Positions 1 to 6,957 of a DNA stretch of 38,116 nucleotides are shown one piece after another (the first letter of the stretch is position 1; each line of letters starts with the position of its first letter). A model generated the notes under the pieces. That model ran no database searches and was not told the origin of the DNA. It saw only the letters and a list, made by a program, of their open reading frames with translations. Both the position numbers and the translations under genes were made by a program. Origin of the DNA: CAYRKT01 sp964425005 (GTDB lineage Bacteria > Synergistota > Synergistia > CAYRKT01); assembly GCA_964425005.1 (NCBI GenBank), contig CAYRKT010000008.1:1-38116 (forward strand), read 5' to 3'.

Positions 1-62
1 CTCTGAGAATATATCCTGGAGGATAGTGTCAGCCATACCAATAACAATGATACAAGAAGAAG

Positions 63-88
63 GCAGAGGCGAGAAACTTCGCCTCTGC
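63..88 (-). terminator. Intrinsic terminator after the first gene
   Basis: A perfect 10-bp inverted repeat (63-72 with 79-88, 6-nt loop) lies 20 bases beyond the stop codon of the minus-strand gene at 109-756. Read on the minus strand it is followed by a pyrimidine-rich tract (CCTTCTTCTTGT), so it should end that transcript. Bases 1-62 show nothing else. Confidence 0.6.
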
Positions 89-108
89 TCAAAACTATCT
101 GCCGAGCG

Positions 109-756
109 CTAGACCTTTGGCTTAGGCAGACCACGGAACTTGGAGGCGTAGGTGTAGTAGGCTTCCAAGAGGTCCTTCAGGACGAGTTTGGGGTCCTCCT
201 CCCTGTTGCCCATGAGGTAGTCCACGGACCTCTGCAACTGGTTGGCGAGGTTCAGGTACTCAGGAGAAATCTTGCGAGGTGCAGGCTCAGAAGACTTGGG
301 CTCCCCAAACCTCACGCCGAAGTACTGCGTTGCGTTCCGGATGACGTCCTGGAGCAGATGGTTGTCCACCACGTAGAAATTAGGCACATGGTGGGGCTTG
401 GTGAAGGGAGGTTCCATCCCGTACGCCTTGCGGAACACGTCGTTCAGATCGATGGAAAGCTCGGATGGGTTAGAGGGGGGAACGATGGTCAGGTAACCCT
501 CGTTGGCAAGGCGACGAAGGCCGTCGTAAATCCCAACGATCCGGTAGTAAGCGTTGCGCAAGGCAACGGTACCACCGTGCTTCCTCAACTGAAGGCGAGG
601 ACGAAGCGACGTGGCAAGAAGCTCAGAAACTGGGATGAGGCGCTGATGAGTCTGAGTCTGGATGCCGCCGGAGGTTCCTCCAGTCACCCCAGGCAGGATG
701 CTACCCTGGCTGGCCTCCACAAGCCCCTCAAAAACTTCCTTCTCCTTCCCAATCAT
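109..756 (-). CDS. Hypothetical protein, 215 aa
   Basis: I do not recognise this protein. It is soluble-looking, with no signal peptide or membrane segment. The N-terminus (residues 15-35) is rich in Gly, Thr and Ser; a helical region around residues 60-90 is followed by a Pro-rich middle and a charged helical C-terminus. The start is well supported: the ATG at 754-756 is preceded by an AGAAAGGAG ribosome-binding site, and a strong promoter sits at 798-826. A terminator at 63-88 closes the unit, so this is a single-gene transcript. Function unknown. Confidence 0.75.
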   Translation of the reverse strand: MIGKEKEVFEGLVEASQGSILPGVTGGTSGGIQTQTHQRLIPVSELLATSLRPRLQLRKHGGTVALRNAYYRIVGIYDGLRRLANEGYLTIVPPSNPSELSIDLNDVFRKAYGMEPPFTKPHHVPNFYVVDNHLLQDVIRNATQYFGVRFGEPKSSEPAPRKISPEYLNLANQLQRSVDYLMGNREEDPKLVLKDLLEAYYTYASKFRGLPKPKV

Positions 757-797
757 GGTCTCTTCTCCTTTCTGAAGCTCCCTAGAGCTTCAACTTG

Positions 798-826
798 AAT
801 ATAGCAAGTGGAGGTGCATTTGTCAA
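798..826 (-). promoter_or_regulatory. Sigma70-type promoter for the 109-756 gene
   Basis: Minus strand: TTGACA (821-826), 17-bp spacer, TATATT (798-803), with TTGC just before the -10 box. The predicted transcript starts about 35 nt upstream of the ATG and includes a Shine-Dalgarno site. Confidence 0.8.
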
Positions 827-866
827 CACCTTCGGGATAAGGAGAGGAAAGGTTGCGTTCCCAAGG

Positions 867-2864
867 CTACAGAGAAGACCTTATGCCTGAGATTATTGAG
901 TTTATAACATCCTGTTTAAGCGAAAGGGCTTGATAAACACGCTCGTCAATGGTGTCTTTGGCAACGAGGTGATAGTATATCAACTTTCTGGTCTGCCCCG
1001 GCCTCCTGAGGCGGGCCAAAGACTGCAAGTAGTCTCCCAGACTGTACCCCAGGGAGTAGTAGATGGCATACCTAGACCGGGTAAGGTCCACACCAGTCCC
1101 CCCGGACCTTATCTGGACCCCCAGGACGTCTAGCTTGCCCTCCTTAAACGCCTGGAGGTCGTTCCGTCTGCCAGAAAGCTCGCCGTAGGTCCTCCCAAGT
1201 TTGAGAGCTACGGAGTGGATGACATCCAGATCGTCGTGGAAGTAGGCGAAGACGACAACGGGCTCAGGGGGGCCAATGGCCTCCAGCAGGTCTGCCAAAG
1301 CCTCCTCCTTAGAGTGGTCGATCCTTACCCTAGTGCCGTCCGGGTTGACCAGGAACCCTCCAGTAACCTGTTGCATACGGATAATGGCCGTGGCCGCCGT
1401 CTGCAAGTTAAGCTCTTCGGCCTTAGCATAGTCCCATAATGAACGCCAAAACTCGTCGTGCTTAGTGTAGGCTTCTTTGGAAAGATATACAGGAACCTCA
1501 AGGAACACCTGGTCAGGTAGCTCAAGAACGTCGTCTATGGATACTCTTAACATGAACTTAGAAGTCTTTCTAGAAAGCCTCTCTGTGTTTTTGTACCCCA
1601 CTATCCTCTTGTTCTTGTAGCCGCCCTTGATGGTGTAGGTGTTCACGTAGGCGTAGTAGTTGCTCCCAAGAAAAGACGGGTCCAAGAGATACGCCTGAGA
1701 CCAGAGGTCTTGCGGGCCTTGGACCATGGGAGTACCAGAGAGGGCGATGGTGAACTTGCGCTTGAGTTTTGATAGAGTGCTAAACCTCTTGGAACGAGGA
1801 TTCTTAACAAAGTGGGCCTCATCTAGTATGAGAATGTCCCAACCCACCTCTTTAGCGGCTGAGGCAAGGTCGTCCTGTATCAAGGACTCATAGTTGATCA
1901 CCACTAGGGCAGGAGTTGATTGAGAAGATATTCTCAAGTGTTCAGCCTTCACCCTAGTAGGGCCAAGGTCCTCAGAAAGGGGAGTTATGGAGGCAAAGTA
2001 GTTTCCAAACCACTTCTCTGCTTCCGAGGACCAGGTGGGAATGACCGATTTGGGGCACACCACCAGAGTTCTCTGGGACTCTACGGCCCGAACGAAGGAC
2101 AGGGAAGTAAGGGTCTTGCCCGCTCCCATGTCAAAAGCGAGGTAGCCCCCTCCGTATCCCTCCTTGGCTAGCCTTAGGAGAAAGCCTACGCCCCTTTTCT
2201 GATGTTGCCAAAGACCCTCAGGAATGGGTAGCCCATCGGTAACGAAAGCGTCATAGGAATCGTAGGCTAGGGCCTTTTTTAAGTCTTCCCCTAGGGATTG
2301 TAGGGCGTCCTCTCGTATTAGGAGGTAGGAGGGAACGTCCCTGTGGGACAAAAAGCCGCCACTAGAAATGATTTCTAGCACCTCCTGGGTAGACAGGGAA
2401 ACCCGCCCCATTCCCACGTGGGGATATAAGTCCCCCAGCACGTAAGACCAGTCAGGGTCCATAACCAGGCTGAAGGTTCCTTGGCTATTTGGGATGAGGG
2501 TGGAAGGGAAGAGGGAGCCCCGGTAGTAAGAAGAAACGGCTTTAGGAAAAGACTTTGGCTCAAAAGGCAGGAACTTGTGTAGTTGCTCGTCATTAGGAAA
2601 CTTAGAAGTGCCAAAAATCTCAAGCTCCTTGTCAAAAGCTTCTTTAGCTTCGGGGGAGAGATCAACTCTCCCAAAATCGCCGGATGGTGTTAGGAAGCGG
2701 ATAACCAGGGATATAAGAGGAAAGTGGTAGGCAGAAACGAATCGGTCCTCGCCGGGAACTCTGGTGAACTCCAGGAGTTGTAGGGAGTAAGCCTGGACAG
2801 GGTTATCTGGCCTAACGGCTAATAGTTTCTGCTTAGGGTGGTGTACAAGCTCCACAGAAGCCAT
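867..2864 (-). CDS. SNF2/SWI2-family DEAH helicase (translocase)
   Basis: Superfamily 2 ATPase of the SNF2 type, expected to translocate on double-stranded DNA and remodel protein-DNA complexes. Visible motifs, numbered from the chosen start: motif I FDMGAGKT (about 243-250), motif II DEAH (about 346), motif III LSGTP (about 377), motif V SGGTGVDL and motif VI with the R..RPGQ signature (about 610-620). The first 200 residues precede the ATPase core and are not recognised. The open frame continues upstream to 2981, but the promoter at 2877-2905 lies inside that stretch. The start is therefore set at the ATG at 2862-2864, giving 665 aa and a leader of only a few bases. Many large phages carry SNF2 proteins; the specific role here is unknown. 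Confidence 0.88.
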   Translation of the reverse strand: MASVELVHHPKQKLLAVRPDNPVQAYSLQLLEFTRVPGEDRFVSAYHFPLISLVIRFLTPSGDFGRVDLSPEAKEAFDKELEIFGTSKFPNDEQLHKFLPFEPKSFPKAVSSYYRGSLFPSTLIPNSQGTFSLVMDPDWSYVLGDLYPHVGMGRVSLSTQEVLEIISSGGFLSHRDVPSYLLIREDALQSLGEDLKKALAYDSYDAFVTDGLPIPEGLWQHQKRGVGFLLRLAKEGYGGGYLAFDMGAGKTLTSLSFVRAVESQRTLVVCPKSVIPTWSSEAEKWFGNYFASITPLSEDLGPTRVKAEHLRISSQSTPALVVINYESLIQDDLASAAKEVGWDILILDEAHFVKNPRSKRFSTLSKLKRKFTIALSGTPMVQGPQDLWSQAYLLDPSFLGSNYYAYVNTYTIKGGYKNKRIVGYKNTERLSRKTSKFMLRVSIDDVLELPDQVFLEVPVYLSKEAYTKHDEFWRSLWDYAKAEELNLQTAATAIIRMQQVTGGFLVNPDGTRVRIDHSKEEALADLLEAIGPPEPVVVFAYFHDDLDVIHSVALKLGRTYGELSGRRNDLQAFKEGKLDVLGVQIRSGGTGVDLTRSRYAIYYSLGYSLGDYLQSLARLRRPGQTRKLIYYHLVAKDTIDERVYQALSLKQDVINSIISGIRSSL

Positions 2865-2876
2865 GTCCCCAGCTTG

Positions 2877-2905
2877 ATAGTAGCTGGGGCTTGTAGACTT
2901 GTCAA
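2877..2905 (-). promoter_or_regulatory. Sigma70-type promoter for the SNF2 gene
   Basis: Minus strand: TTGACA (2900-2905), 17-bp spacer, TACTAT (2877-2882). Only 12 bases separate the -10 box from the ATG, so the mRNA would be almost leaderless. It decides the start codon of the downstream gene. Confidence 0.75.
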
Positions 2906-2945
2906 GAGAGGAAGGGCTTGCTGACAGGATAGATAGGGGAGGATA

Positions 2946-2975
2946 TTGACGGGTAATAGGCATACGGGTTATAAT
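2946..2975 (+). promoter_or_regulatory. Promoter for the CAT-anticodon tRNA
   Basis: Plus strand: TTGACG (2946-2951), 18-bp spacer, TATAAT (2970-2975). The tRNA begins 27 bases after the -10 box, leaving a short 5' leader to be removed by the host RNase P. Confidence 0.7.
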
Positions 2976-3002
2976 CCCCATCGTAGGCTTCGGCTTGGTT
3001 GT

Positions 3003-3079
3003 GGGCCGTTAGCTCAATCGGTGAGAGCGCCCGCCTCATAAGCGGTTGGTTGTGGGTTCGAGTCCCACACGGCCCACCA
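3003..3079 (+). tRNA. tRNA with CAT anticodon (Ile2 or Met)
   Basis: A complete 77-nt cloverleaf. Acceptor GGGCCGT pairs with ACGGCCC, discriminator A, encoded CCA; T-arm GTGGG-TTCGAGT-CCCAC; anticodon loop CTCATAA. CAT may mean elongator Met, or Ile2 that reads AUA after lysidine modification by the host TilS. The variable loop and T-arm context look more like Ile2, but I cannot decide from sequence alone. The 27-43 pair of the anticodon stem is mismatched. Confidence 0.93.
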
Positions 3080-3112
3080 TTGTTAAATGCATTAAGTAAG
3101 AAAGAAAAGACA

Positions 3113-3137
3113 GGAGAAGCCATTGGAAGGCTTCTCC
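3113..3137. terminator. Bidirectional terminator between tRNA and AcrVA2-like gene
   Basis: A 9-bp inverted repeat (3113-3121 with 3129-3137). On the minus strand it is followed by TGTCTTTTCTTTCTT, a good U-rich tail for the gene ending at 3157. On the plus strand it lies 33 bases after the tRNA and is followed by a shorter TTATTAA tail. Confidence 0.65.
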
Positions 3138-3156
3138 TTATTAACCTTGAAGTGGC

Positions 3157-4461
3157 CTACTCTCCAGTAACGTACCTCGCCACACCAGGAAGGTCGTCCA
3201 GATTCATACCGCTCTCAACAAGCAGGTCCAAGTTGACCACGGTGGCGGGAACCCACTTCACGACAGGGACGGCCTTGGAGGGGTCTTTACGAATACCCTT
3301 CCCAGTCCAATAGAGGTGCCAATGAGCCCTCCTTATGTGAGGAGAAACCCGCTTTCCGGAGGGCAGGTATTCCTCCTCATTGCCACGGACCGTTTCAATC
3401 ACTTTGCGGTAGCGGCGAACGGCTTCACCCCACCTCCATCCAACAGGGACGACAACAGGCTGGGAAGGGATGTGGGCGGGGGTAAACTTTTCCCTTTCAC
3501 CTAACGCCTTAGGCTTAGGGGGCTGAACGTTTCCTAAGTCAGGCTCCTCCTGGGTAAGGTAGAGGGTTAAGTTGAAGGCCAAAGACAAGAGCTTGTGGTA
3601 GGAACGGACAATCTCGTCATGAAGCCCCTCCTTGTGAGGAGAAGAGAAGTAGTGACGAACCTCCTGTAGAATCAGGTTTTTTATAGCCTTGACGAGATGA
3701 GTACCAGAAGGGAGAGGAAGGGCAATGTTCATTATGTGGGTTGGAGCTTCCAGGTTTGCCTGGTTAGCCGGAGATTCGCCTTCACCACTACCAATTTCGG
3801 AAACGAAGAAGGAGAAGGTAAATAACACCTGATGTGGAGGGTCATGGTCCGGAGGCAGGCCGTAAGTGACACCAAACCCGTGAACCAGGACACGCTTTGC
3901 AGAAACCCCCTTTGAATAGGAAAGGTAGACAGTAGCAGGAATAGGTTTAGGGAGCATTATCAGGGGTGCCGGGTCTGGGATTCTAAGGAGAGCGTCTATG
4001 GGAACCAAATCGAGCTGGGTTTCCGCCAGCTCTTCCACCAAGATTTCATCAAACACATAAACAGACTTGCACGCCCTCCACCGGGAGAAGTAGATGAACT
4101 CAAAGGAGGCAACCTTAGCCGTGTAGAGTAGCGCATTAAAGATTTCTTTCATCTTCTTTAGCTCGCTACTTTCGAAGAAGGGGTTTTGGGCTTCAAGGTT
4201 GACTATGCGGGCAGAAACAAAGTTCAACTGGTTAACAACAGGAATGATCTCTTTGTGGCCCGCACGGAAGAGGGCTTCTACGACATCCAAGTAAGTGATG
4301 GGCTTTTTGCGCAAGAAAGTTTCGGTTCCCCAAGAAAGAACCCTACGAAGATCAGGATGGCTCTTGTAGGAATCTAAGTTAGACGCAACGGCCTTGTAGA
4401 ACGACTCAACCCTAGAACCCATCTCCCTCTGCTTCTCCCTGATTGCCTTGCTACTCAACAT
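3157..4461 (-). CDS. AcrVA2-family-like protein (possible Cas12a inhibitor homologue)
   Basis: 434 aa. From memory of the AcrVA2 sequence of Moraxella bovoculi, the C-terminal domain matches well. A segment near residues 345-355 (GEAVRRYRKVIE) corresponds to GGEVRRYQSIID in AcrVA2. A segment at about 363-378 (PHIRRAHWHLYWTGKG) corresponds to PHIRRGHWHGYWQGTG, followed in both by a K/R-W-x-P-x-x-x-V-N motif. A middle segment (VYVFDEILVEELAE, then LIMLPKP) also resembles it. AcrVA2 blocks Cas12a production by acting on its nascent chain and mRNA; most homologues in phages and plasmids have no known role. This protein is longer at the N-terminus than AcrVA2 (about 320 aa). Start ATG at 4459-4461 follows a GAGGTGATAAGAG site and a consensus promoter. 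Family call fairly sure, activity inferred. Confidence 0.72.
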   Translation of the reverse strand: MLSSKAIREKQREMGSRVESFYKAVASNLDSYKSHPDLRRVLSWGTETFLRKKPITYLDVVEALFRAGHKEIIPVVNQLNFVSARIVNLEAQNPFFESSELKKMKEIFNALLYTAKVASFEFIYFSRWRACKSVYVFDEILVEELAETQLDLVPIDALLRIPDPAPLIMLPKPIPATVYLSYSKGVSAKRVLVHGFGVTYGLPPDHDPPHQVLFTFSFFVSEIGSGEGESPANQANLEAPTHIMNIALPLPSGTHLVKAIKNLILQEVRHYFSSPHKEGLHDEIVRSYHKLLSLAFNLTLYLTQEEPDLGNVQPPKPKALGEREKFTPAHIPSQPVVVPVGWRWGEAVRRYRKVIETVRGNEEEYLPSGKRVSPHIRRAHWHLYWTGKGIRKDPSKAVPVVKWVPATVVNLDLLVESGMNLDDLPGVARYVTGE

Positions 4462-4481
4462 CTCTTATCACCTCAAGGGGG

Positions 4482-4510
4482 ATTATAGCCAAACAACATT
4501 GACTTGTCAA
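4482..4510 (-). promoter_or_regulatory. Consensus sigma70 promoter of the AcrVA2-like gene
   Basis: Minus strand: TTGACA (4505-4510), 17-bp spacer, TATAAT (4482-4487). Both hexamers and the spacer are a perfect consensus, implying strong, unregulated or early expression. Confidence 0.85.
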
Positions 4511-4536
4511 GAGGGAGAAGCCGGGTATAAGAGATA

Positions 4537-4564
4537 TTGACCTTTAGAGAAAAAGTGCTATATT
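4537..4564 (+). promoter_or_regulatory. Promoter for the two tRNA-Ser genes
   Basis: Plus strand: TTGACC (4537-4542), 16-bp spacer, TATATT (4559-4564). The first tRNA starts about 40 bases after the expected start site; the second follows 10 bases after the first, so the pair is probably co-transcribed. Confidence 0.65.
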
Positions 4565-4610
4565 GGTATTTGCGTGTGAGGCGGGCCTGGCTGGGCTCAA
4601 GCTCTAACGG

Positions 4611-4703
4611 GGAGGGTTGGCCGAGTGGTTGAAGGCGGCGGTCTTGAAAACCGCTAGGAGTCTGGACGGCTCCTCGGGGGTTCGAATCCCTCACCCTCCG
4701 CCA
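4611..4703 (+). tRNA. tRNA-Ser (TGA anticodon, reads UCA)
   Basis: A 93-nt class II tRNA with a long variable arm. Acceptor GGAGGGT pairs with ACCCTCC, discriminator G, encoded CCA; anticodon loop CTTGAAA within the stem GCGGT/ACCGC; T-loop TTCGAAT. Confidence 0.96.
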
Positions 4704-4713
4704 ATATTCTTAT

Positions 4714-4804
4714 GGAGAGGTGGCCGAGTGGTCGAAGGCGGCACCCTGCTAAGGTGCTGTGCCACTAGTTGGCACCGCAGGTTCGAATCCTGCCCTCTCC
4801 GCCA
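4714..4804 (+). tRNA. tRNA-Ser (GCT anticodon, reads AGC/AGU)
   Basis: A 91-nt class II tRNA with a long variable arm. Acceptor GGAGAGG with CCTCTCC, discriminator G, encoded CCA; anticodon loop CTGCTAA between ACC and GGT; T-loop TTCGAAT. It ends 8 bases before the T-tract of Y RNA A, which converges from the other strand; the Y RNA hairpin could also stop this transcript. Confidence 0.96.
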
Positions 4805-4814
4805 TGTACACAAA

Positions 4815-4966
4815 AACAAACAAAAAGCACTCTCCAGGCAAATGTATCAGGGTAGAGAAGAAACACCCGAGAAAGCCCAGGCCAACCGAAGTAGCTCTAC
4901 CCAGCGTCTCTGGAGAGTGCCTTTCCTTTTAAGAACAAGTGGTAGGTAGAGTGGCTACCCACCACG
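4815..4966 (-). ncRNA. Candidate Y RNA A (Ro60 partner)
   Basis: Transcribed on the minus strand from a perfect promoter at 4973-5001. Three structural parts are visible. First, a 5' hairpin at the start site (4939-4965, 11 bp with one G-U). Second, a long stem joining the two ends (4910-4920 with 4827-4837, 11 bp), which leads through an asymmetric internal loop to an 8-bp upper stem (4895-4902 with 4850-4857). Third, a T-tract (TTTTTGTTTGTTTTT) after the closing stem. The 3' strand reads ATTTGCCTGG at the internal loop, close to ATTTGACTGG of vertebrate Y RNAs at the Ro60-binding site. The apical part carries CTACTTCGG, shared with the other two candidates. Position next to the Ro60 gene supports the call. 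Confidence 0.8.
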
Positions 4967-4972
4967 GATTTG

Positions 4973-5001
4973 ATTATAGCAAACCTATGAGGTAATGTCA
5001 A
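4973..5001 (-). promoter_or_regulatory. Consensus promoter of Y RNA A
   Basis: Minus strand: TTGACA (4996-5001), 17-bp spacer, TATAAT (4973-4978), with TTTGC before the -10 box. No open frame lies downstream on this strand, so it must drive a non-coding transcript. Confidence 0.88.
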
Positions 5002-5031
5002 CAAGGTCGAACCAGAAAATAGGAAAGGAAA

Positions 5032-5068
5032 AAACGACCAGCTTTGATAGTGCCAGAGCTGGTCGTTT
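5032..5068 (-). terminator. Intrinsic terminator of the Ro60 gene
   Basis: A perfect 12-bp inverted repeat (5057-5068 with 5032-5043, 13-nt loop), followed on the minus strand by TTTCCTTTCC. It lies 18 bases after the Ro60 stop and isolates that gene from the Y RNA A promoter. Confidence 0.8.
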
Positions 5069-5085
5069 CGTTTGGTGTGCAGGAC

Positions 5086-6642
5086 TCAGAGGAGATTGTA
5101 CCTGGAGAGGGCCTGACGCACCCCAGCAACGGGGTCCCTGAAAGCCTCCTCAAGGGTGTCTATGAAGTCCAAGAGGCGATCGGAGTAACCAGAGAGGCGT
5201 ACAATCTGCCCGTCAATCTCAGGAAAGGCAGAAACCATGTAGCCCCCTACGTTGATGACGTAAGCACGGCGCTCCGGGTGAGAAGAAAGCCACTTCGTCA
5301 AAGGAGAGTACGAATCGTCGTGGGCCTGCTCATCGGTGATGATGATGACCCTCTTGGCTCCCTCAGCCTGCTGGAGGGAAACTGATAGGGCCTTCCCCAG
5401 ATAGGTGCCGTTAGCCCGAGAAACGAGGTAGTCGTAAAGCTCAGAAAGTGAGTAGGGATTAACAGTCCTCCCCCCATTGGAGAGCCTGTCAATCCTATAT
5501 ACGTCGTTGGAGAAGGCGTAAACGGTAGCGCCCCGTAGGAAGAGAGAGTAAGCCAACGAAGTAGCCACAAGGAGAAGCGTGGCCTTGGAGTTGGCGCTAA
5601 TCGGGCTGACCATAGAGCCAGAGTAGTCCAGGAGAACCACAGTATCCAAAGCCAGCCTCTCAGGTACAAACATGGCAGACTTGTGAATGGCCTCCTCCAG
5701 AGTACGAACGATGGGAGGGGGAAGGGTAGAGGAGGAATCTGCTTCTTTTGCGTAGATGATGGGCAGGACGTAGTGGTAAGGGAGGATGAAAGGATCGCTG
5801 ACCGTTTCCGTGATGCCACGGACGACGGCGCTCACAACTTCGGGATCGTTGAGAAGGCCGTGCTTAAGAAGGTTGTTAAGGTTGCGAAGAAGAGAGAGCC
5901 CCCGAAGGTGCGGAACAGCTTCCCTCCACGCCTCAGCAGTAGAACCCTTAAGGCTCAGGATACGTTCCCAGGTAGGACGCTCATTGAACATGAGGTTGCG
6001 AACGTACACGGTAGCCTTCTCCCACTCCTCGGGTAAGCGCCTACGGGTGTTAGAGTTCTGCCAGGACAGGTATCGGTAGACCATGGAGTGGGCCTCGTCC
6101 TTGGGCTTCGGGTGGGTAAGGCGAACGGCATCGGCCTGGGAAACGTCACAGTTCCGGCAAGCGTACTTGACCAGGGCGAATGGGCTGAGGCTGTTCATCC
6201 TGTTGGCTACCGCCCTCTTGAGGGAAGACTTTACCTTCCACCCGTTAGCCAGGGTGTAGGCCAGGGTTTCAAGGTGTTCATCGCCCCGTACCCATACTCC
6301 ACGGGAGGCCCGAGTAGCCTCCTCCTTGGGTCCACTCCAGAACAAGTGGGCTACCATAGCGCTAGGGCCAGAACGAAGACCCAGAACCCTACGGGCGTAG
6401 ATGGCTAGGTCGGCCACGTAAGACGGGTTCCTAGAAATCACCTCTTCAACGAGGGAGTAGAAGCGGCCCTTGCGCTCTTCATCACCCTCGTAGTAAGAGT
6501 CCCCGGAGAAGAGGGAAGCACCTACGAGAACAAAAAGCTCAAGCTCGGGGGTCATGAAGTACCCAGGACCTCCCTCGTAGGTGGTGGTCTCCGGAACATA
6601 GCCTGGAGATACCGTGTTCCTCTTGCTCTTGTTGAAACCCAT
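5086..6642 (-). CDS. rsr: Ro60/Rsr orthologue (TROVE plus VWA domains)
   Basis: Ring-shaped RNA-binding protein that holds Y RNAs on its surface and misfolded RNA ends in its cavity. In Deinococcus, Rsr works with PNPase in RNA decay and rRNA maturation. The TROVE domain fills about residues 1-325 and begins with the typical YMTPELELFVLVGASLF-type segment (here about 28-45), followed by HEAT-like helices. A von Willebrand A domain follows, with an intact MIDAS (LLDYSGSM, about 335-343) and a second metal-loop aspartate in IITDEQ. At 518 aa it is near the usual Ro60 length. The frame opens upstream at a GTG (6666), but the ATG at 6640-6642, spaced 9 nt from GGAGG, is the better start. Three candidate Y RNAs flank it (4815-4966, 6760-6950). 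A 5' leader hairpin and own promoter lie upstream. Confidence 0.93.
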   Translation of the reverse strand: MGFNKSKRNTVSPGYVPETTTYEGGPGYFMTPELELFVLVGASLFSGDSYYEGDEERKGRFYSLVEEVISRNPSYVADLAIYARRVLGLRSGPSAMVAHLFWSGPKEEATRASRGVWVRGDEHLETLAYTLANGWKVKSSLKRAVANRMNSLSPFALVKYACRNCDVSQADAVRLTHPKPKDEAHSMVYRYLSWQNSNTRRRLPEEWEKATVYVRNLMFNERPTWERILSLKGSTAEAWREAVPHLRGLSLLRNLNNLLKHGLLNDPEVVSAVVRGITETVSDPFILPYHYVLPIIYAKEADSSSTLPPPIVRTLEEAIHKSAMFVPERLALDTVVLLDYSGSMVSPISANSKATLLLVATSLAYSLFLRGATVYAFSNDVYRIDRLSNGGRTVNPYSLSELYDYLVSRANGTYLGKALSVSLQQAEGAKRVIIITDEQAHDDSYSPLTKWLSSHPERRAYVINVGGYMVSAFPEIDGQIVRLSGYSDRLLDFIDTLEEAFRDPVAGVRQALSRYNLL

Positions 6643-6668
6643 AACCCTATGCCTCCTTTCTTCCACAA

Positions 6669-6700
6669 GATTACTGCTTCGCTAAATAGCGGCAGTAATC
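6669..6700 (-). promoter_or_regulatory. 5' leader hairpin of the Ro60 mRNA
   Basis: A 9-bp stem (6692-6700 with 6669-6677) topped by a further 5-bp stem (CGCTA/TAGCG). It begins within a few bases of the predicted transcript start and ends just upstream of the AAAGGAGG ribosome-binding site. It may stabilise the 5' end or bind a regulator, possibly Ro60 itself; the role is inferred. Confidence 0.6.
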
Positions 6701-6709
6701 ATCGTCTAC

Positions 6710-6738
6710 ATAGTAGAACAAGGAAATAAAAAAGTCAA
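6710..6738 (-). promoter_or_regulatory. Promoter of the Ro60 gene
   Basis: Minus strand: TTGACT (6733-6738), 17-bp spacer, TACTAT (6710-6715). It starts right after the T-tract of Y RNA B, so the Y RNAs and Ro60 are separate units on the same strand. Confidence 0.75.
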
Positions 6739-6759
6739 GGGGTTGGGTTAGCTATTCAT

Positions 6760-6875
6760 AAAAAGAAAAATCCCCAGGCAAACAAAGGGCTGGGACAGAA
6801 AACCTCTTACCCACTTTAAGTGGAAGAGCGTGGTGTTCACACACCCGAAGTAACCCAACCCAGCGGCTCTGGGGA
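6760..6875 (-). ncRNA. Candidate Y RNA B (Ro60 partner)
   Basis: Second RNA of a tandem minus-strand pair. Lower stem: CTGGGGA-type arms 6869-6875 with 6771-6777 (7 bp). Upper stem: CCCAGC/GCTGGG (6859-6864 with 6789-6794). The 5' side shares CCAGAG-CCGCTGGGT with Y RNA A, and the 3' side shares TTTGCCTGG at the internal loop. The apical region holds GGTTACTTCGG, then two small hairpins (GGTGT/ACACC; CTCTTCCAC/GTGG..AAGAG), reminiscent of the tRNA-like module known in bacterial Y RNAs. It ends in TTTTTCTTTTTATG, an intrinsic terminator tail. Confidence 0.8.
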
Positions 6876-6882
6876 ATGGTGA

Positions 6883-6950
6883 TGCTTGGGGAAACTCAGG
6901 TTAGGGTTTGTCTCCACCCAGGAAGTAACCCTAACCAACACCTCCAAGCA
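6883..6950 (-). ncRNA. Candidate Y RNA C (short form)
   Basis: First RNA of the tandem pair; its 5' end coincides with the predicted transcript start. Lower stem TGCTTGG/CCAAGCA (6944-6950 with 6883-6889). The internal loop has GAGTTTCC on the 3' side (compare TTTGCC in A and B). The upper stem is a perfect 10 bp (6927-6936 with 6899-6908). The 18-nt apical loop starts ACTTC, as in A and B after GGGTT. About 68 nt, with no tRNA-like module. Only 7 bases separate it from Y RNA B, so the two are probably cut from one precursor. Confidence 0.72.
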
Positions 6951-6957
6951 CAACCCC

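Noticed and set aside
2902..3123. 73-codon frame across the tRNA gene
   Set aside because: Antisense to the tRNA; such frames arise from tRNA sequence by chance.
4473..4694. 73-codon frame antisense to tRNA-Ser
   Set aside because: Explained by the tRNA and the promoter region.
4815..4966. Y RNA A on the plus strand, as an extension of the tRNA-Ser transcript
   Set aside because: The inverted repeats are symmetrical, but the perfect promoter, the long T-tract and the TTTGCCTGG motif all lie on the minus strand.
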